Positions 4,658 through 7,045 of a stretch of 7,045 bases of DNA are shown piece by piece. The position numbers and the translations under genes are program-made. Within the stretch, counting starts at the first letter, position 1. Each line of letters starts with the position of its first letter. The notes beneath the pieces are model-generated. The model saw only the letters and a list, made by a program, of their open reading frames with translations, did no database searches and was not told the origin of the DNA. The DNA lies in the NCBI GenBank assembly GCA_021160765.1, contig JAGHBW010000238.1, positions 1 to 7,045 on the forward strand, in the 5' to 3' direction. The stretch is from Thermoplasmata archaeon. Its GTDB lineage: Archaea; Thermoplasmatota; Penumbrarchaeia; Penumbrarchaeales; EX4484-36.

Positions 4658-7042
4658 ATGTATAAAAGAACCACCCTCTTTTTGGCACTGTTTATTGTGG
4701 GAACAGCGTTTATGGGATTTCTGGGACCGGTGAAGGATGGAAAGGCTGCTCGCACGTGGATTGTTGATCAGAACGGAAATGGGGATTTCACGTCAATACA
4801 GACAGCGATAAATTTTGCCAGCTCCGGGGATACCATCTATGTGTGGGATGGAACCTACAACGAGAACATAAGAATTAACAAGAGGTTGAGCGTCATAGGA
4901 AACGGCACAACCAGAACGATCATTGACGGTGGTGGGAGTGGGGATGTTGTGGATATCACAGCGGACGGTGTGAAGTTTTCGGGGTTCACTGTGAGGAACA
5001 GTGGGAGTTCGTGGGGCGACGCCGGGATCGAGATAAGTGGAAGCAACTGTGAGGTGTATTTTAACAACATAACGGGGAATACTTTTGGTATACATTTTAC
5101 GGGCGAGGGGGGAATCATCGCTAATAACATAATTATAAACAACTCCAGGTATGGTTTATACTCATCCTATGGTTCTGAATTGTACATTCAATACAACATC
5201 TTCATATCTGATAATGTCTCCATTTCACTGATAAGCAGCGACTTCTTCTTGGTCATGGGTAACATAATTAGGAATAGCAGGATAGGCATACACTCCTATT
5301 ATTCCAGTGGCACCCGTTATTATAATGACTACATATCCAGTAACAGCGTATACAACATACTCATCAGCGGATATTATCCAACCTTCGTCAACTGCACGGT
5401 GATCAATTCCTCCACTGCAATTGTCCTGCAAAACAATGCGTGGGTCACCTTCCTCAACACAACATACACCGGTTCCCCTCTGCTTAGTGATGCTTACTCC
5501 GTATTTACCGTTAAATGGTATCTTCATCTTAATGTGAAGGACACCTCCGGTTTACCTGTGTCCAATGGTGTGGTTGAGGTGAAGGACTCTGCAGGTACAG
5601 AGGTCTACCGCGGAAGTACGGATATAAATGGACGTCTGAAATGGATACAGGTAACGGAGTTTACGCAGAAAAGAAGCGGGATCATCCGTAAAACCCCTCA
5701 CTCCATAGTTGTTTACAAGGAGGGGTACTACAACACGTACACAGAGGAGAAGATGGACACCACCAAAGAGGTGCCCATAACAATGGAGCCCATGAAGCCA
5801 AGAATAGATGTTGACCTACTGACCGGCCTCCAGTACAACAGCAGGGGGGCGGAGTATTCCATTCTGGCCTCTGTAACGAAATGCGGAGAGCCTCTGCAAC
5901 ACACCACAGACACCTCCCTTTTGATAACGATATACGACGAGGGGTTGAACAAGGTAGTTGACAAGGCCCTCATGGACGTCCTTGATTCATCGGCTGGGCT
6001 CTATAAATACACCAACACCACCACAAAAACTGGGGTTTTCTATGTTATTGTGAACGCCAACATATCAGGAAGGGTTATCGTTGGGACAACCACCTTTGAA
6101 GTTGTTGAATGGATAGATGTGATCACAAACATCAACAGAACGGTATCCAGCATCAACGATACAGTAAACGACATACAGGAGAGAGCTGTTGATATCCAGA
6201 GCACACTGGACGCGTTGCAGGACAACATGCTGGAAGCCCTATCAGACCTTGAGAACATCAGTGATAAGGAAGATAGTGTGCTGGAGAAGCTGGCTGAGGT
6301 GAACGCATCTCTCTACAGTGAGATCCAGAACCTCCTTGCAACGGTCACCGTCCAGATGAACTCGCTCAACTCCTCTCTCTCCAGCCAGCTTTTAGATTTG
6401 CTCAACAACATAACTTCGGATCACAATGCATTAAGGGACTGGCTTATGCTCGTTTTGACAGAGCTCTCAAAAGAGCTTAACACCACCAACCAGACCCTCC
6501 ACGCAGAGCTGGACAGCATGAGTGAGATGATGAGCAACTTCTATGAAGAACTCAGGTTAGATCTGCTCACTTTGATGAACATGCTGAGGGAGAGTGAGGA
6601 CAATCTCACAAAAGAGATCAACGAATTGAACGACACCATAAACCACCTTAATGAGCTGACACTATCTGAACTTAGAGAAAGGCTAGATGACCTCTCAGAG
6701 AGCCTCTCATCTCACAATACTGAGATCGGTCAGAAACTCTATGAAACAAAAATGTACATCGCCTCCTTTGAGAACAGAAGCAGTTCCAAGCTGGATGAGA
6801 TAAACACCACCCTCCTCAAACTCTCGGAACTAAACACCATACTTGCCAATCTGGAGGACCTGAACAACAGTTTGAACAAGTCAAAGAGGGAGCTCTCCTC
6901 CTCCATAGATACAGCAGGCAGAGAGACGAAATCCAAGTTGAACATGCAGATGGTCGTCCTGATAGTGATACTGATATTGCTGGTGGTTCTGGTAGTACAG
7001 AGTTTTATGGGTAGAAGCAGCAGAAACCAGTACGGGGAGTAA
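4658..7042 (+). CDS. Secreted, membrane-anchored beta-helix protein with coiled-coil stalk
   Basis: A complete 794-residue surface protein. Residues 1-30 form a signal peptide (basic MYKR, hydrophobic core to about 23, then a KAA/AR-type cleavage region). Residues 32-285 are a right-handed beta-helix of NosD/PbH1 type: WIVDQNGNGDFTSIQTAINF, the VWDGTYNENI turn, then repeated rungs such as GNGTTRTIIDGG, GVKFSGFTVRNSG, NNITGNTFGIHF and NNIIINNSRYGLY. In such proteins this fold usually binds or cleaves polysaccharide, or acts as an adhesin. Residues about 286-378 resemble a carboxypeptidase-regulatory-like beta sandwich (GLPVSNGVVEVKD, DINGRLKW, YKEGYY). Residues 383-485 look like a second Ig-like or macroglobulin-like domain. 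Residues 489-760 are a long heptad-rich helical stalk containing 14 N-x-S/T sequons. A TM helix (764-782) and a short tail, GRSSRNQYGE, end the protein, so it should stand on the outer face of the membrane. No dockerin, sortase or PGF-CTERM signal is seen. No catalytic residues can be assigned; the ligand is unknown. Confidence 0.85.
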   Translation: MYKRTTLFLALFIVGTAFMGFLGPVKDGKAARTWIVDQNGNGDFTSIQTAINFASSGDTIYVWDGTYNENIRINKRLSVIGNGTTRTIIDGGGSGDVVDITADGVKFSGFTVRNSGSSWGDAGIEISGSNCEVYFNNITGNTFGIHFTGEGGIIANNIIINNSRYGLYSSYGSELYIQYNIFISDNVSISLISSDFFLVMGNIIRNSRIGIHSYYSSGTRYYNDYISSNSVYNILISGYYPTFVNCTVINSSTAIVLQNNAWVTFLNTTYTGSPLLSDAYSVFTVKWYLHLNVKDTSGLPVSNGVVEVKDSAGTEVYRGSTDINGRLKWIQVTEFTQKRSGIIRKTPHSIVVYKEGYYNTYTEEKMDTTKEVPITMEPMKPRIDVDLLTGLQYNSRGAEYSILASVTKCGEPLQHTTDTSLLITIYDEGLNKVVDKALMDVLDSSAGLYKYTNTTTKTGVFYVIVNANISGRVIVGTTTFEVVEWIDVITNINRTVSSINDTVNDIQERAVDIQSTLDALQDNMLEALSDLENISDKEDSVLEKLAEVNASLYSEIQNLLATVTVQMNSLNSSLSSQLLDLLNNITSDHNALRDWLMLVLTELSKELNTTNQTLHAELDSMSEMMSNFYEELRLDLLTLMNMLRESEDNLTKEINELNDTINHLNELTLSELRERLDDLSESLSSHNTEIGQKLYETKMYIASFENRSSSKLDEINTTLLKLSELNTILANLEDLNNSLNKSKRELSSSIDTAGRETKSKLNMQMVVLIVILILLVVLVVQSFMGRSSRNQYGE

Positions 7043-7045
7043 ATA

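Noticed and set aside
4542..4733. A 63-codon plus-strand frame in the spacer before the surface protein, with a hydrophobic N-terminus and an AT-rich box about 25 bases upstream
   Set aside because: It overlaps the first 76 bases of the surface-protein gene, has an unlikely composition after residue 20 (many Arg, Trp and His), and no Shine-Dalgarno. The frame at 4658 has a strong Shine-Dalgarno and a proper signal peptide.
5041..5460. Repetitive AAC/AAT-rich sequence that might be a DNA repeat array
   Set aside because: It encodes the Asn- and Ser-rich rungs of the beta-helix. The resemblance is at protein level and imperfect; no exact DNA repeat unit or spacers are visible, so it is neither a CRISPR array nor a tandem repeat.
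6130..6940. Possible methyl-accepting chemotaxis-type signalling domain in the long coiled coil
   Set aside because: The conserved hairpin tip of chemoreceptors is absent, the region is on the secreted side of a C-terminal anchor, and it carries many N-glycosylation sequons.
1..7045. Mobile element, defence system, tRNA or rRNA
   Set aside because: No transposase, integrase, nuclease or toxin-like protein, no terminal repeats, and no tRNA- or rRNA-like sequence could be seen on either strand.

Overview
The window reads as chromosomal DNA from an archaeon, probably a euryarchaeote with Thermoplasmata-like features and possibly thermophilic. The evidence is: AT-rich TATA boxes lying 25-29 bases before start codons (leaderless transcripts); GTG starts; coding strands rich in purines with arginine written mostly as AGA/AGG; and a secreted beta-helix protein held by a C-terminal membrane anchor. 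The lineage is an inference from gene style. No rRNA or other marker gene is present.

Layout, left to right. (1) The first 110 bases hold the start of a minus-strand gene whose N-terminus looks like the small/alpha subunit of NADPH-dependent glutamate synthase or sulfide dehydrogenase. (2) A 169-base divergent spacer carries a promoter for each direction and a short palindrome. (3) At 280-1329 is a GT4 glycosyltransferase. (4) Converging on it, with an 8-base overlap, is a minus-strand small membrane protein of the COG2426 / 'small multi-drug export' type. (5) That gene and uvrB (from 1916) diverge around one palindromic TATA box, with both GTG starts exactly 29 bases from its centre. (6) After uvrB comes a four-TM membrane protein of unknown family with its own TATA box. 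(7) A 173-base spacer holds T tracts, two palindromes and a strong Shine-Dalgarno. (8) The right half is a 794-residue secreted protein: beta-helix head, two small beta domains, a glycosylatable coiled-coil stalk and a C-terminal TM anchor.

The genes do not form an obvious pathway. They look like ordinary housekeeping and cell-surface genes, each with its own promoter. The GT4 enzyme could help make surface glycans that decorate proteins such as the last one, but nothing in the window links them directly. I see no mobile element, CRISPR array, tRNA, rRNA or defence system. The most interesting points are the symmetric shared promoter between the membrane protein and uvrB, the start codons that this and the other TATA boxes imply, and the stalked surface protein with its leader region.
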